The position numbers and the translations under genes are program-made. Positions 37,224 to 48,194 of a DNA stretch of 64,000 nucleotides are shown here, in pieces; within the stretch, counting starts at the first letter, position 1; every line of letters begins with the position of its first letter. The stretch is taken from positions 1 through 64,000 of the forward strand of contig JABEVG010000004.1 in assembly GCA_013044075.1 (NCBI GenBank). Direction: 5' to 3'. The notes below the pieces were generated by a model. That model saw only the letters and a program-made list of their open reading frames with translations, had not been told where the DNA came from and did no database searches. This stretch comes from Gallionella sp. GTDB taxonomy: Bacteria > Pseudomonadota > Gammaproteobacteria > Burkholderiales > Gallionellaceae.

Positions 37224-38674
37224 AGCAGTGCGCGTATGCCTTTCAGCACTTCAGCACTCTCCGCATCCAGAGCAGCGATCTCGTCCATGATGTCCTGCGG
37301 GCTGCGGTGCACCACGGCTACACCACCATCGGGATTCTTCACCGACAAGTCATAGGAGTCGGGGGCTATGCTCGCCGCATCCACACTCCAGCTTTTGGGC
37401 GAGTCGGCAAAGGTTTTTTGCAATGCGATGAATTCGGCGAGGTCGGCGTCGTTGAGCGGGTTGGTCTTGCCCATGTTGCGGCCGGGATCGAGCTGGTAGT
37501 ACCAGACCTTGCGTGTGGGCGCACCCTTTTCAAAAAACAGCACGACGGTTTTCACGCCCGCACCTTGAAACGTGCCGCTTGGACAATCGAGCACGGTGTG
37601 CAGGTTGCAGCTTTCGAGCAGGTGTTTGCGCAGGCTCACCGAGGCGTTGTCGGTGTTGCTGAGGAAGGTGTTTTTGATGACGATCGCGCCGCGTCCGCCC
37701 GCTTTTAAGAACTTGATGAAGTGCTGCAAAAACAGGAAGGCGGTTTCGCCGGTCTTGATGGGGAAGTTTTGCTGCACTTCCTTGCGTTCTTTGCCGCCGA
37801 AGGGCGGGTTGGCGAGGACGATGTCGAAGCGGTCTTTATCCTGCACGTCGGCGAGGTTGAGCGCCAAGGTGTTGGCGTGGGCGATGTTGGGCGCTTCGAT
37901 GCCATGCAAGATCATGTTCATGATCGCGATGACGTAGGCGAGGCTTTTCTTTTCGATGCCGTAGAAGGTGGTCTCTTGCAGGGTTTTGAGGTCGCGCGTG
38001 TTTAAGCTGGGGCGGGTGCGCAAGTAGTCGAACGCTTCGCACAGGAAACCGGCACTGCCGCATGCGCCGTCGTAAATGGTTTCGCCAATTTTAGGATTGA
38101 CCACTTGCACCATGGCGCGAATGAGCGGGCGCGGGGTGTAATACTCGCCGCCGTTGCGCCCGGCGTTGCCCATGTTTTTGATCTTGGCTTCGTACAGGTG
38201 CGAGAGTTCGTGCTTTTCCACTTGCGAGCCGAAGCGCAGTTCGTCGATGTGGTCGATGATGTCGCGCAGGTTGTAGCCGCTCTGGATTCTGTTTTTGATC
38301 TCGCCGAAGATTTCGCCGATTTTGTATTCCAGCGTTTTGGAATTGGCGGCTTTTTCTTTGAAGCGGTGCAGGTAGGGGAACAGCGTCTGGTTAACAAAGT
38401 CGCGCAGGTCATCGCCTGTCATGGCGGCGTTGTGGTCGATCTTGCCATCCTTGCCCTTGGGTGCGGCCCAGGTTTCCCAGCGGTAGGGCGCGTCAAGCAG
38501 CCAAGTGTATTTCTTGCCTTCCAGCTCGGCTTCCATGGCTTTGCTGTGTTCGAGTGAGTCGAGATATTTGAGGAACAGCAGCCAAGAGGATTGCTCGGTG
38601 TAGTCCAACTCGCTGGCGCAGCCCGCTTCTTTGCGCAGGATGTCGTCGATGTTTCTGAAGGTTTGTTCAAACAT
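37220..38674 (-). CDS. hsdM: Type I restriction enzyme M subunit
   Basis: GEYYTPRPLIRAMV; YDGACGSAGFL; IVLANPPFGGKE. Confidence 0.95.
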   Translation of the reverse strand: MFEQTFRNIDDILRKEAGCASELDYTEQSSWLLFLKYLDSLEHSKAMEAELEGKKYTWLLDAPYRWETWAAPKGKDGKIDHNAAMTGDDLRDFVNQTLFPYLHRFKEKAANSKTLEYKIGEIFGEIKNRIQSGYNLRDIIDHIDELRFGSQVEKHELSHLYEAKIKNMGNAGRNGGEYYTPRPLIRAMVQVVNPKIGETIYDGACGSAGFLCEAFDYLRTRPSLNTRDLKTLQETTFYGIEKKSLAYVIAIMNMILHGIEAPNIAHANTLALNLADVQDKDRFDIVLANPPFGGKERKEVQQNFPIKTGETAFLFLQHFIKFLKAGGRGAIVIKNTFLSNTDNASVSLRKHLLESCNLHTVLDCPSGTFQGAGVKTVVLFFEKGAPTRKVWYYQLDPGRNMGKTNPLNDADLAEFIALQKTFADSPKSWSVDAASIAPDSYDLSVKNPDGGVAVVHRSPQDIMDEIAALDAESAEVLKGIRALL

Positions 38675-38751
38675 GGTGTGATGGTGCGGTGCAAAACGAA
38701 GCGCGGATTATCACACAGGCACACCGCCAGCCGGAATGTATCACCACGGGC

Positions 38752-39090
38752 TCACACGTCCACCGCTGACCCTATCAATGCGGCTTGTCCATGGAACTCG
38801 CCGTCGGGTGTGACCAGATTCCAGATGGTGGTGTCGCGTATCCAGAAACGTCGTCCCGAGCTGGCGATGCGGATGCCGGAATAATGCTGCACATAGCCTT
38901 GCTGACTGACTTCATGCAGAGCCTTGCCGCGCTTCTCCTGATTGACGCTCTCGGCAGATAAACACGAGGGCAGTCGGATAAAGCTATCACGATCCATCTC
39001 GAACAATTCGAGTGCGCGACGATAGGTGTAATTGAAGATGGGGTCGGCCTCTGTACCATGTGACACCACACCGAACGGCGCGGACAGCAA
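38752..39090 (-). pseudogene. MEKHLA domain protein, apparently 5'-truncated
   Basis: APFGVVSHGTEADPIFNYTYRRALELFEMDRDSFIRLPS..SGRRFWIRDTTIWNLVTPDG; no ATG/GTG start before rplS terminator. Confidence 0.5.
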
Positions 39091-39135
39091 GGCCTCGACC
39101 GCCTCGTTATCATCGAGGTTGGCGGCGATCAGGAC

Positions 39136-39164
39136 AATAAAAAACGGGAGCTTTCGCCCCCGTT
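39136..39164 (-). terminator. Rho-independent terminator of rpsP-rimM-trmD-rplS
   Basis: AACGGGGGCGAAAGCTCCCGTT followed by T-run on minus strand. Confidence 0.75.
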
Positions 39165-39263
39165 CTTGCCTTGCCGAAAAACCTCAACGCGATTAAGCGC
39201 GCACAGCCAGTTTTTAGTTTCGGCATAACGCCCGCATGCGCAGGCATGAGCCGCCACTGAAAC

Positions 39264-39623
39264 TTACCTGGCGGTAAGTTTTTCTTTGATACGTGCCGAT
39301 TTGCCCGAACGCTCGCGCAAGTAGTACAGCTTGGCGCGACGAACCGAACCGCGACGCTTTACTTCGATGCTGGCGATGATAGGGGAGTAAGTCTGGAAGG
39401 TACGCTCCACGCCTTCACCCGAGGAAATCTTACGCACGATGAAGCCGGAGTTCAGGCCGCGATTACGCTTGGCGATCACGATGCCTTCAAAAGCCTGCAC
39501 GCGCTTGCGTTCACCTTCGACCACGTTCACGTTCACGATCACGGTGTCGCCGGGTGCGAATGCCGGAATGGTCTTGCCCAAACGGGCAATTTCTTCTTGT
39601 TCCAATTGTTCGATCAAATTCAC
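39264..39623 (-). CDS. rplS: 50S ribosomal protein L19
   Basis: [46 protein letters not shown]. Confidence 0.98.
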   Translation of the reverse strand: MNLIEQLEQEEIARLGKTIPAFAPGDTVIVNVNVVEGERKRVQAFEGIVIAKRNRGLNSGFIVRKISSGEGVERTFQTYSPIIASIEVKRRGSVRRAKLYYLRERSGKSARIKEKLTAR

Positions 39624-39706
39624 TTTACTGCTCCTTTTTTATTTGAATCTTGTTCCTTCTGCAGGACGCCTCTACCAATCCAAACTCCGTCGCGATGCTG
39701 CATTGT

Positions 39707-40474
39707 TTAGGATTTTGAATTTCCAGAGGCTTCCTGAAATGCTGCCAGAAGCCGAGATTCCTCTTTAGTCAGATCACGCCCGGCTAATAGATCCGGCCTG
39801 CGCAACCACGTTCTGCCCAACGACTGCTGAAGCCGCCAGCGTTTGATGTCCGCATGATTGCCAGACAACAACACCGGGGGCACGGCTTCACCATTAAACA
39901 CTTCGGGGCGTGTGTAGTGCGGGCAGTCCAGCAAGCCGTCCGCAAAAGAATCCTGCTCGGCCGATTCGGCATCGCCCAACACACCGGGTAACTGCCGCAC
40001 CAAACTATCCACCAACACCATTGCCGCCAATTCGCCACCGGACAATACATAGTCGCCGATGGAAATCTCTTCATCCACATATTGGCGGATCAGGCGTTCA
40101 TCCACGCCTTCGTAACGACCCGCCAATAAGATCAAACCTTCGTCCGATCTTGCCACCCATTCTTTGACCACACTTTGACTGAGCGGTCTGCCTTGCGGTG
40201 ATAAGTACACCACGCGACTTTTTGCGACCCCTGTTGCCGCTTGTCGCTGTTTGGCGGCGTTGATCGCGCCAGCCAACGGCTCGCCCAGCATCACCATTCC
40301 GGGCCCGCCACCATATGGGCGGTCGTCTATGGTGCGGTAATTGTCGGTCGTGAAATCACGCGGATTCCACGTCTTCAATTCATAGCGGCCTTGTTCCGCC
40401 GCCCGGCGCGTGATGCCATACTGCGTCAAGGCATCGAACATTTCCGGAAACAAGGTGATGACATCGAATTTCAC
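39707..40474 (-). CDS. trmD: tRNA (guanine37-N1)-methyltransferase
   Basis: (GTG)[35 protein letters not shown] overlap with rimM stop supports start. Confidence 0.95.
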   Translation of the reverse strand: MKFDVITLFPEMFDALTQYGITRRAAEQGRYELKTWNPRDFTTDNYRTIDDRPYGGGPGMVMLGEPLAGAINAAKQRQAATGVAKSRVVYLSPQGRPLSQSVVKEWVARSDEGLILLAGRYEGVDERLIRQYVDEEISIGDYVLSGGELAAMVLVDSLVRQLPGVLGDAESAEQDSFADGLLDCPHYTRPEVFNGEAVPPVLLSGNHADIKRWRLQQSLGRTWLRRPDLLAGRDLTKEESRLLAAFQEASGNSKS

Positions 40475-41007
40475 TTCAAGTAATCCGCTGCCCAGTCCAC
40501 CCTGATGCACTTGCCCTTTACATCCACACACTGGATCGCACTCGCAACGAACGGTATCAAAATCTGACCGCTTTCGCCCTTCACCAGCAACACCTGATTT
40601 GCGCCGGTTTCCAGCAATTGCTCGACGCACCCTAAATGCACACCGGTTGTGTTGACGACAGGCAAGCCTATCAAGTCCGACCAGTAATATTCATCCTCGG
40701 GCTGTTCCGGCAAGCTGTCGCGCGGCACGGCGATCAGCAAGCCTTTCAGCTTTTCGGCAGCGGTGCGATCCGGGCAGTCCGGCAGCAAAGCCGCCAGTGT
40801 CTTGTGGTGTGACTCACACTGCAACACTTTGGCCTCGCGCCACGGACCGCGCTCCTGACCTATCCACCAAACCGGGTACTCCAGCAGGCTATCCACATAT
40901 TCGGTATAGGGCTGGACTTTTATCCAGCCGCGTATGCCGTGCGCGGATGCCACGCGCCCCATGATGACCATGGGGGGCGCGTCGTCAGGCTGCGACAGCG
41001 GCTGCAC
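40471..41007 (-). CDS. rimM: Ribosome maturation factor RimM
   Basis: [33 protein letters not shown]. Confidence 0.95.
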   Translation of the reverse strand: MQPLSQPDDAPPMVIMGRVASAHGIRGWIKVQPYTEYVDSLLEYPVWWIGQERGPWREAKVLQCESHHKTLAALLPDCPDRTAAEKLKGLLIAVPRDSLPEQPEDEYYWSDLIGLPVVNTTGVHLGCVEQLLETGANQVLLVKGESGQILIPFVASAIQCVDVKGKCIRVDWAADYLK

Positions 41008-41242
41008 CAGCGCGTTTTACCAGCTTGGCAACGGTGTCGCTCAATTGCGCGCCTTTGCTCTGCCAGTGGGCGACACGTGCCAGATCCAGACGCAGTGCTT
41101 CCTGTTTCTCGGTGGCGATCGAGTTGTAGAAACCCACGCGCTCGATGAAGCGTCCATCGCGACGATTGCGCGAATCGGCAACCACGACGTTGTAGAAAGG
41201 ACGGTTCTTGGAACCGCCACGGGAAAGACGAATGATGACCAT
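40985..41242 (-). CDS. rpsP: 30S ribosomal protein S16
   Basis: [40 protein letters not shown]. Confidence 0.98.
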   Translation of the reverse strand: MVIIRLSRGGSKNRPFYNVVVADSRNRRDGRFIERVGFYNSIATEKQEALRLDLARVAHWQSKGAQLSDTVAKLVKRAGAAAVAA

Positions 41243-41403
41243 ATAAAAAACCTATCTAAAAATAAGCCGAGCGAAAATCGCATGGATCTTCCCTGAAAAC
41301 GACGGACACAGGCCCATGGTTTCGAGTGAAAGGGCGCGGATTCTACGCTAGTTCTTGCCGGAAAGGCAAGCAACAGCGAGTTCGGGACTTAATCAGTGTT
41401 TTC

Positions 41404-42216
41404 TTAGCGGTGTAGCAGCACTTCAATGACGAATTCGCTGCCCAGGTAGGCGAGTAACAGGAAGACGAAGCCGCTGACGGTCCAGCGCACCGCGATGCGG
41501 CCGCGCCAGCCGTAGAATGCGTGACCCAGCAGCAGGATCGCGAACACCAGCCACGAGATGAAGCCGAATATGACTTTGTGGTTGAACTGCCAGGCTTTGC
41601 CGAATATCTCTTGCGAGAAGATCATGCCCGAAGCCAGGGTAAGCGAGAGCAGCGCAAAACCGACCGCGATGATGCGGAACAACAGGCTTTCCATCGTCAT
41701 GAGTGGCGGCAAGTTGCGCAGCACTCGCGGTAACGAACCCTGATGCAGCCGTTTCTCGACCTGTGAGATCAGCACCGCGTGCAGCACCGCGATGGTGAAC
41801 AGGCTATAAGCCAGCATTGCCGCGCTGATGTGCGCCGAGAAGGCGGGCAAGTCGGTGTGGGTGAGCTGATGATCGGCGGGGAACAGGGCGGGTAACAGGG
41901 CGACGATAGCGGCCAGGGGCAACACCAGAACCAGGAATTCTCCTATCGGATAAAAGAAGCGCGCGACCCAGTACACCAGCAGGGTCAGCCAGATGATGAG
42001 CGAGAGCGCGTTGAGCAAGCCAAAGTCGAAACTGCCGCCCGCAAAAATATCGCCCAGCAGAAAATAACCGTGCAGTGTCCAGGGGATCAGGATCAGATGT
42101 CCTACCGTGCCGCGACTGAGCGCGTCGGTGTCGCCCCTGCTCTGGCCGCGCCAGAACGAGACGGACAAACCCGCGTAGGCAAAAAAAGTCAGGATGGCGA
42201 TAAGAAGGCTAGGCAT
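41404..42216 (-). CDS. ypjD: CcsA/YpjD-type inner membrane protein
   Basis: Multiple TM helices; HISAAMLAYSLFTIAVLHAVL; located beside ffh. Confidence 0.85.
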   Translation of the reverse strand: MPSLLIAILTFFAYAGLSVSFWRGQSRGDTDALSRGTVGHLILIPWTLHGYFLLGDIFAGGSFDFGLLNALSLIIWLTLLVYWVARFFYPIGEFLVLVLPLAAIVALLPALFPADHQLTHTDLPAFSAHISAAMLAYSLFTIAVLHAVLISQVEKRLHQGSLPRVLRNLPPLMTMESLLFRIIAVGFALLSLTLASGMIFSQEIFGKAWQFNHKVIFGFISWLVFAILLLGHAFYGWRGRIAVRWTVSGFVFLLLAYLGSEFVIEVLLHR

Positions 42217-42273
42217 TTTTTAGCGGGATGTTTTAGACTCCGCGAATTCTACACTATCTCTCACGGGCCACTC

Positions 42274-43623
42274 ATGCTGGACAATCTGACGCAACGCCTT
42301 TCCGGTGTCATTAAAAATCTGCGCGGCCAGGCGCGGCTTTCCGAAAGCAATATCCAGGACGCCTTGCGCGAAGTGCGCATGGCATTGCTGGAAGCCGATG
42401 TGGCTTTGCCGGTGGTCAAAGACTTTATCGCGCAGGTCAAAGTGGCGGCACTCGGCCACGAGGTCGTGGGTAATCTCAATCCCGGCCAGGCCTTTATCGG
42501 AGTGGTGCATCGCGAGCTGACCAAACTCATGGGCGAGCACAACGACGCGCTGAATCTGGCTGCTGTGCCGCCTGCCGTGATTTTGATGGCGGGGCTTCAG
42601 GGCGCGGGCAAGACCACCACCTGCGGCAAACTCGCCAAGCTGTTGCGTGACCAGCACAAGAAAAAAGTGCTGCTGGTCAGTTGCGATATCTATCGCCCAG
42701 CCGCGATCGAACAATTACGCACCCTGGCCGCGCAATTGCAGATCGATTTCTTCGCCTCCGACATCACGCAACAGCCGCAGGACATCGCGTTCGCCGCGCT
42801 GGATTTTGCGCGCAAGCATCATCACGAGGTGCTGATTGTCGACACCGCCGGTCGTCTGGCGATTGATGCCGCGATGATGGCGGAGATACAGCAGTTGCAC
42901 GCTTTGCTCAAGCCGATCGAGACGCTGTTCGTGGTCGATGCCATGACCGGACAAGACGCGGTGAATACCGCGAAAGCGTTCGGCGAAGCATTGCCGCTGA
43001 CCGGTATCGTGCTGACCAAGCTGGACGGCGATGCGCGCGGCGGCGCGGCGTTGTCGGTACGCCAAATCACCGGCAAGCCGATCAAGTTCATCGGCGTGAG
43101 CGAGAAGTCGAACGGCCTGGAAGCTTTCCATCCCGAACGCATGGCTTCGCGGGTGCTGGGCATGGGTGACGTGCTGTCGCTGATCGAAGACGCGCACCGC
43201 GAAGTCGATCATGCCGAGGCGGAGAAGCTCGCCAAGAAGATGAAGACCGGACAGGGCTTCGATCTCAACGACTTCAAAGCGCAGATGGTGCAGATGCGCA
43301 AGATGGGCGGTATGTCGGCCATGATGGACAAATTGCCCGCGCAATTGAGCCAGGCTGCCGCCGGCGCGAAAGTCGATGACAAAGCAATCAACCGACTGGA
43401 AGGCATCATCAATTCGATGACGCAGCAGGAACGCAGCAAACCGGAGCTCATCAAAGCCTCGCGCAAACGCCGCATCGCGATGGGCGCGGGCGTGCAGGTG
43501 ATGCACGTCAACCAGCTGCTCAACCAGTTCGAGCAGACCCAGAAGATGATGAAGATGTTCAGCAAAGGCGGCATGGCAAAATTGATGCGCGGCATGGCCG
43601 GCAAGTTGCCAGGCATGCGTTAA
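42274..43623 (+). CDS. ffh: Signal recognition particle protein Ffh
   Basis: MLDNLTQRLSGVIKNLRGQARLSE; GLQGAGKTTTCGKLA; C-terminal Met-rich M domain. Confidence 0.97.
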   Translation: MLDNLTQRLSGVIKNLRGQARLSESNIQDALREVRMALLEADVALPVVKDFIAQVKVAALGHEVVGNLNPGQAFIGVVHRELTKLMGEHNDALNLAAVPPAVILMAGLQGAGKTTTCGKLAKLLRDQHKKKVLLVSCDIYRPAAIEQLRTLAAQLQIDFFASDITQQPQDIAFAALDFARKHHHEVLIVDTAGRLAIDAAMMAEIQQLHALLKPIETLFVVDAMTGQDAVNTAKAFGEALPLTGIVLTKLDGDARGGAALSVRQITGKPIKFIGVSEKSNGLEAFHPERMASRVLGMGDVLSLIEDAHREVDHAEAEKLAKKMKTGQGFDLNDFKAQMVQMRKMGGMSAMMDKLPAQLSQAAAGAKVDDKAINRLEGIINSMTQQERSKPELIKASRKRRIAMGAGVQVMHVNQLLNQFEQTQKMMKMFSKGGMAKLMRGMAGKLPGMR

Positions 43624-43655
43624 TCTTAGAATCCTCAATCCTCAATACTGATCTT

Positions 43656-44360
43656 ATGACTATCAAAGCCATTATTTTTGACGTGGACGGCACACTGGCC
43701 GATACCGAAGACGGACACCGCAAGTCTTTCAACAAAGCCTTTGCAGAGAGCGGGCTGGACTGGAACTGGGATGTGGCGATGTACGACAAGCTATTGAAAG
43801 TCACCGGTGGCAAGGAGCGCATCAAATATTTCGTCAGCGATTTCTTGACGGATTTTGATAAGCCCGCCGATTACGATGGCTTCGTCAAGAATCTGCATGC
43901 GGTCAAAACCCTGCACTACACCACCATGTTGCGCGAGGGGCATATTCCTTTGCGTCCCGGCATCAAGCAGCTCATCCAGGAGGCGCGCGCGGCGGGCATC
44001 ACGCTGGCCATCGCCACCACTACCACACCGGAAAATGTTTCCGCCTTGCTGGAAGTCGGGCTGGGCAAAGACTGGGAAAGCTATTTTTCCGCCAACGGTT
44101 GCGGCGACATCGTCCCGCACAAAAAGCCCGCGCCGGACATCTATTTCTGGGTGCTGGAAAAGCTGGGATTGAACGCCGGCGACTGCATCGCACTGGAAGA
44201 TTCCGAGAACGGCCTGCGCTCCAGCCTCGCGGCGGGCATCAAGACTTACGTCACCCTCAATCACTACACCCGCAAGCAGAATTTCACCGGCGCGGCGGCG
44301 GTGTTCGACGACCTCGGCGATCTGGCGAGCTTTTATAAAGTGAGCGGATTGCGGTCGTAA
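43656..44360 (+). CDS. HAD-IA hydrolase, CbbY-like
   Basis: IIFDVDGTLADTEDGHRKSFNKAF; ALEDSENGLRSSLAAGI. Confidence 0.88.
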   Translation: MTIKAIIFDVDGTLADTEDGHRKSFNKAFAESGLDWNWDVAMYDKLLKVTGGKERIKYFVSDFLTDFDKPADYDGFVKNLHAVKTLHYTTMLREGHIPLRPGIKQLIQEARAAGITLAIATTTTPENVSALLEVGLGKDWESYFSANGCGDIVPHKKPAPDIYFWVLEKLGLNAGDCIALEDSENGLRSSLAAGIKTYVTLNHYTRKQNFTGAAAVFDDLGDLASFYKVSGLRS

Positions 44361-44372
44361 CCAGACCGGCGA

Positions 44373-47141
44373 CTAGCCGCTGTTGCGCAATCCGGTGGCG
44401 ATCCCGTTGATGGTCAGATGGATCGCGCGTTTCACCAGCACGTCGTTGTCGCCCGCACGATGGCGCAGCAGCAGCGCGACTTGCAGGTGATTGAGCGGGT
44501 CGATGTAGGGCGTGCGGGTCAGCAGGCTGCGGGCGAACGCGGGGTTGTCCTGTAGCAGGCTGGTGTTGCCGGTGACGGCGAACAGCATCTCCAGGGTGTC
44601 TTCCCATTCTTTGTTAATCGCGCCAAAAATCCGTGCGCGCAAGTCGGTATCTTTCACCAGTTCGGAATAGCTCGCGGCGATACCCATGTCGGTCTTGGAC
44701 AGCACCATGTCCATGTTGGACATGAGGCCACGAAAGAACGCCCAGTTCTGGTACATGGCCTGCAATTGTTTGAGACCGGCATCGCCTTCCTTGGCGATGA
44801 ACTGTTTGACCGCGCTGCCGAATCCCAGCCAGCCCGGCAACAGTGTGCGATTCAAGCCCCAGCTGAATACCCACGGGATGGCGCGCAGGTCTTCGATCTT
44901 GTCGGAGGCCTTGCGTGCCGAAGGACGGCTGCCGATGTTCAGTTCGGCGATCTCGCGTATCGGCGTGGCGGTAAAGAAGTATTCGGTAAAGCCCGGTGTC
45001 TCGTAGACCAGTTTGCGATATGCGGCGAAGGCGTTCACGCTCAGCTCTTCCATGATGCGGTGGTATTCCGGCATGGTGCTGTCCGCGCCGTGCTGATGCA
45101 GCAGCGTGGCTTCCATGGTCGCGGCGATCAGCGTCTCGAGATTGCGGCGACCGATCTCCGGGTTGGAGTATTTGCTGGAGATGACCTCGCCCTGTTCGGT
45201 GATGCGTATCTGCCCGTTCACGCTGCCCGGCGGTTGCGCGAGTATCGCGTCGTAGCTGGGGCCGCCGCCGCGACCCACCGTGCCGCCGCGCCCGTGGAAC
45301 AGGCGCAGCTCGATGCCGTGTCTGGCGAACACTTTTACCAGCACCAGCTCGGCTTTATACAGCTCCCAATTCGCGGTGAGATAACCGCCGTCCTTGTTGC
45401 TGTCTGAATAACCCAGCATCACTTCCTGGGTGTTGCCGCGCGACTTCAACAGCTCGCGGTAATAGGGAATCGCGAAAAGCTCGTCCATGATAGGACCGCA
45501 GCCGCGCAAGTCTTCTATGGTCTCGAACAGCGGGATGATGTTGATATGCAAGGTCGGTGTTGCGCCGCTTTCCAGCAGCGACACTTGTTGCAGCATCAGC
45601 GCGAGTTCGAGCATGTCGCTGACTGCATCGGTCTTGGAGATGATGTGGTTGGGCAACGCGGCGCGGCCGAATCGCTGATGGATTTGCGCGGCAGTCTGCA
45701 TGATGCGCAACTCGCTTTGCGCGACATCCGAGTAGTTGGCCAGATTACCCAGCAATGGTTTGCCGGCTTGCAGCGCGGCCAGCAGCACTTTGCGTTTGTC
45801 GGATTCGGCGAGCGCGGAATAGGCCGTGCCCGTGCCCAATAACTCGCTGACGGTCTGTTCCAGGATCGCGCTGTGCTGGCGCATGTCCAGCGGAGCCAGA
45901 TGGAAGCCGAACACTTCCGCCGCGCGGCGCAGATTCGCCAGGCGACCGCGTGCCAGATATACCGCGCCGTGCTTGAACAGCGAGTCGATCAGCACATCAA
46001 GGTCGGCGATGAATTCCTCGGCGGCGGCATAAGGCCGCGCATTTTTATCCACGGGCGGCAGATGCGAGATCTCGTGGCCGAGTTTTTTGGCAGTGGCGGA
46101 CAACCGCGAGTAGATCAGGATCAGCGCGCGGCGATAGGGTTCGTCACTGCGGTTGTTGGACGTGTCGGGAGACGCGTCCGACAGTGTGCGCAGCTCATCG
46201 CTGACTTCGACCAGACGGTCGGTCAGGCTCAGGCGGCGGCCCAACAGATGTGTCTCGCTCAGATAGTGTTCGAACACCAGTTCGGAATGCTGCTGCACCG
46301 CGTAGTCCATCACGTCGTGGGTGACGAAAGGATTGCCGTCGCGGTCGCCGCCTATCCAGCTGCCCACGTGCAGCAGCGGCGGGACTTTGATGTCGGGGGC
46401 GATGCGCGCCTCCAGTTGCTTTTCCAGCGAGGCGTAGATTTTCGGTATCTCGGTCAGGAAGGTGTAGCGATAAAATTCCAGCCCGTTCTGGATCTCGTCT
46501 GCCACGGTGAGTTTCGCGGTGCGCAACATGCGCGTCTGCCACAGGATCAGCACGAAGCGATGCAAGGCTTCCTCGTTCTCGGCCAGTTCATCCGGGGTCA
46601 TCGCGATGCGGTCGCGGTCGGACAGCAAACGCGAAATAATCAGCTGGCAATCGAGGATGCTTTTGCGCTGCACTTCGGTCGGATGCGCGGTCAGCACCGG
46701 CGAGATTAACGCGCTGTCCAGGAAGGATTGCAGGGCATCTTTGCCGAGATGTTTTTCCTCGACGCGCTCGAGGGCGAGCACCAGACTGCCGTCTTTGGGC
46801 GCGGTGCCGGATTGCAGATGGGCGCGATGGCGGCGGTTGTGGTGCAGGTCTTCGGCGATGTTGGAGAGCTGCGAAAAATAGCTGAAGGCGCGCACCACCA
46901 CCAAGGTGTCACTGGGCGACAAGGCATCCAGCGTCTTTTCCAGCTCGACGCGGTCACGGTCGTCCTGGGTCTTGCGGAAGCGCACGGCGGCGCGGCGCAC
47001 ATTCTCGATCAGTGTGTAGGATGCCTCGCCTTCCTGTTCGCGCAAGGTTTCGCCGAGGATGCGACCCAGCAGGCGCACGTCCTCGCGCAGCGGCAAGTCT
47101 TTACTGGAAATATCGGAGGTGGCAGCAATAAAATTCATCAC
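44373..47141 (-). CDS. ppc: Phosphoenolpyruvate carboxylase
   Basis: TAHPTEVQRKS; GYSDSNKDGGYLTANWELYKAE; FHGRGGTVGRGGGP. Confidence 0.97.
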   Translation of the reverse strand: MMNFIAATSDISSKDLPLREDVRLLGRILGETLREQEGEASYTLIENVRRAAVRFRKTQDDRDRVELEKTLDALSPSDTLVVVRAFSYFSQLSNIAEDLHHNRRHRAHLQSGTAPKDGSLVLALERVEEKHLGKDALQSFLDSALISPVLTAHPTEVQRKSILDCQLIISRLLSDRDRIAMTPDELAENEEALHRFVLILWQTRMLRTAKLTVADEIQNGLEFYRYTFLTEIPKIYASLEKQLEARIAPDIKVPPLLHVGSWIGGDRDGNPFVTHDVMDYAVQQHSELVFEHYLSETHLLGRRLSLTDRLVEVSDELRTLSDASPDTSNNRSDEPYRRALILIYSRLSATAKKLGHEISHLPPVDKNARPYAAAEEFIADLDVLIDSLFKHGAVYLARGRLANLRRAAEVFGFHLAPLDMRQHSAILEQTVSELLGTGTAYSALAESDKRKVLLAALQAGKPLLGNLANYSDVAQSELRIMQTAAQIHQRFGRAALPNHIISKTDAVSDMLELALMLQQVSLLESGATPTLHINIIPLFETIEDLRGCGPIMDELFAIPYYRELLKSRGNTQEVMLGYSDSNKDGGYLTANWELYKAELVLVKVFARHGIELRLFHGRGGTVGRGGGPSYDAILAQPPGSVNGQIRITEQGEVISSKYSNPEIGRRNLETLIAATMEATLLHQHGADSTMPEYHRIMEELSVNAFAAYRKLVYETPGFTEYFFTATPIREIAELNIGSRPSARKASDKIEDLRAIPWVFSWGLNRTLLPGWLGFGSAVKQFIAKEGDAGLKQLQAMYQNWAFFRGLMSNMDMVLSKTDMGIAASYSELVKDTDLRARIFGAINKEWEDTLEMLFAVTGNTSLLQDNPAFARSLLTRTPYIDPLNHLQVALLLRHRAGDNDVLVKRAIHLTINGIATGLRNSG

Positions 47142-47216
47142 GTTCTCGGCACAAAAGCACGCCGCACCCTATGTTAGAATGCGCCGCAAATTAACAATCA
47201 CAGTTCAGGAAGTGTC

Positions 47217-48161
47217 ATGAGTCAGGTCGTTACAACCCCACCGTCCCGTTTGGTCATCGCCTCGCGCGAAAGCGCGTTAGCCATGTGGCAAGCCCAACAT
47301 ATCCGGGACAGACTGCGCGCATTATATCCGCAAACCGAGGTCAGTATCCTGGGCATGACCACGCAAGGGGACCAGATCCTCGACGTGACTTTATCCAAAA
47401 TCGGCGGCAAGGGATTGTTCGTCAAAGAACTGGAGACCGCGCTGGAAGACGGTCGCGCCGATCTGGCGGTGCATTCGCTCAAAGATGTGCCGATGAATCT
47501 GCCCGACGGTTTCGTGCTCGCCGCCATCGGCGAACGCGAAGACCCGCTGGACGCTTTTGTGTCCAACAATTTCGAAAATCTTGCCGCCTTGCCTGCGGGC
47601 AGCGTGGTCGGCACCTCCAGCCTGCGCCGCGAAAGCCAGTTGCGCGCGCGTTTTCCGCAGCTCGACATCCAGCCCTTGCGCGGTAACGTGCAGACCCGAT
47701 TGCGCAAGCTCGACGAAGGCCAATATGCCGCCATTATCCTGGCGGCGGCAGGGTTGAAGCGCCTGGGACTGGGCGCGCGTATCCGCAACGTCATTCCGAG
47801 TTCCGACAGCTTGCCTGCCGTGGGACAGGGCGCGCTGGGCATCGAGTGCCGCGCCGACCGTGCCGGTGTGATCGCCTGTCTGCAGGCCTTGCATCACGCC
47901 GATTCTGCCGCGTGCGTGTTCGCGGAACGTGCCATGAGCCGCAGCCTGGGCGGCAGTTGCCAGGTGCCGCTGGGCGGTTTCGCCGAAGTGCGGGACGGTC
48001 AATTGTTCATGCGCGGTTTCGTCGCCAGCCCGGACGGCTCGCGCATGATCCGCGCCGAGGCGACGGGTGCACTCACTCAGCCCGAGGCATTGGGCAACCA
48101 GATCGCCGGCGCGTTACGCGCGCAAGGTGCGGGCGAGATCCTTGCCGCACTGGCACTCTGA
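47217..48161 (+). CDS. hemC: Hydroxymethylbilane synthase
   Basis: [46 protein letters not shown]. Confidence 0.97.
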   Translation: MSQVVTTPPSRLVIASRESALAMWQAQHIRDRLRALYPQTEVSILGMTTQGDQILDVTLSKIGGKGLFVKELETALEDGRADLAVHSLKDVPMNLPDGFVLAAIGEREDPLDAFVSNNFENLAALPAGSVVGTSSLRRESQLRARFPQLDIQPLRGNVQTRLRKLDEGQYAAIILAAAGLKRLGLGARIRNVIPSSDSLPAVGQGALGIECRADRAGVIACLQALHHADSAACVFAERAMSRSLGGSCQVPLGGFAEVRDGQLFMRGFVASPDGSRMIRAEATGALTQPEALGNQIAGALRAQGAGEILAALAL

Positions 48162-48194
48162 AATCTCCCCGACACGGCACCACGCGCGCAACAA

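Noticed and set aside
45873-46709. 278-aa plus-strand ORF
   Set aside because: Antisense to ppc
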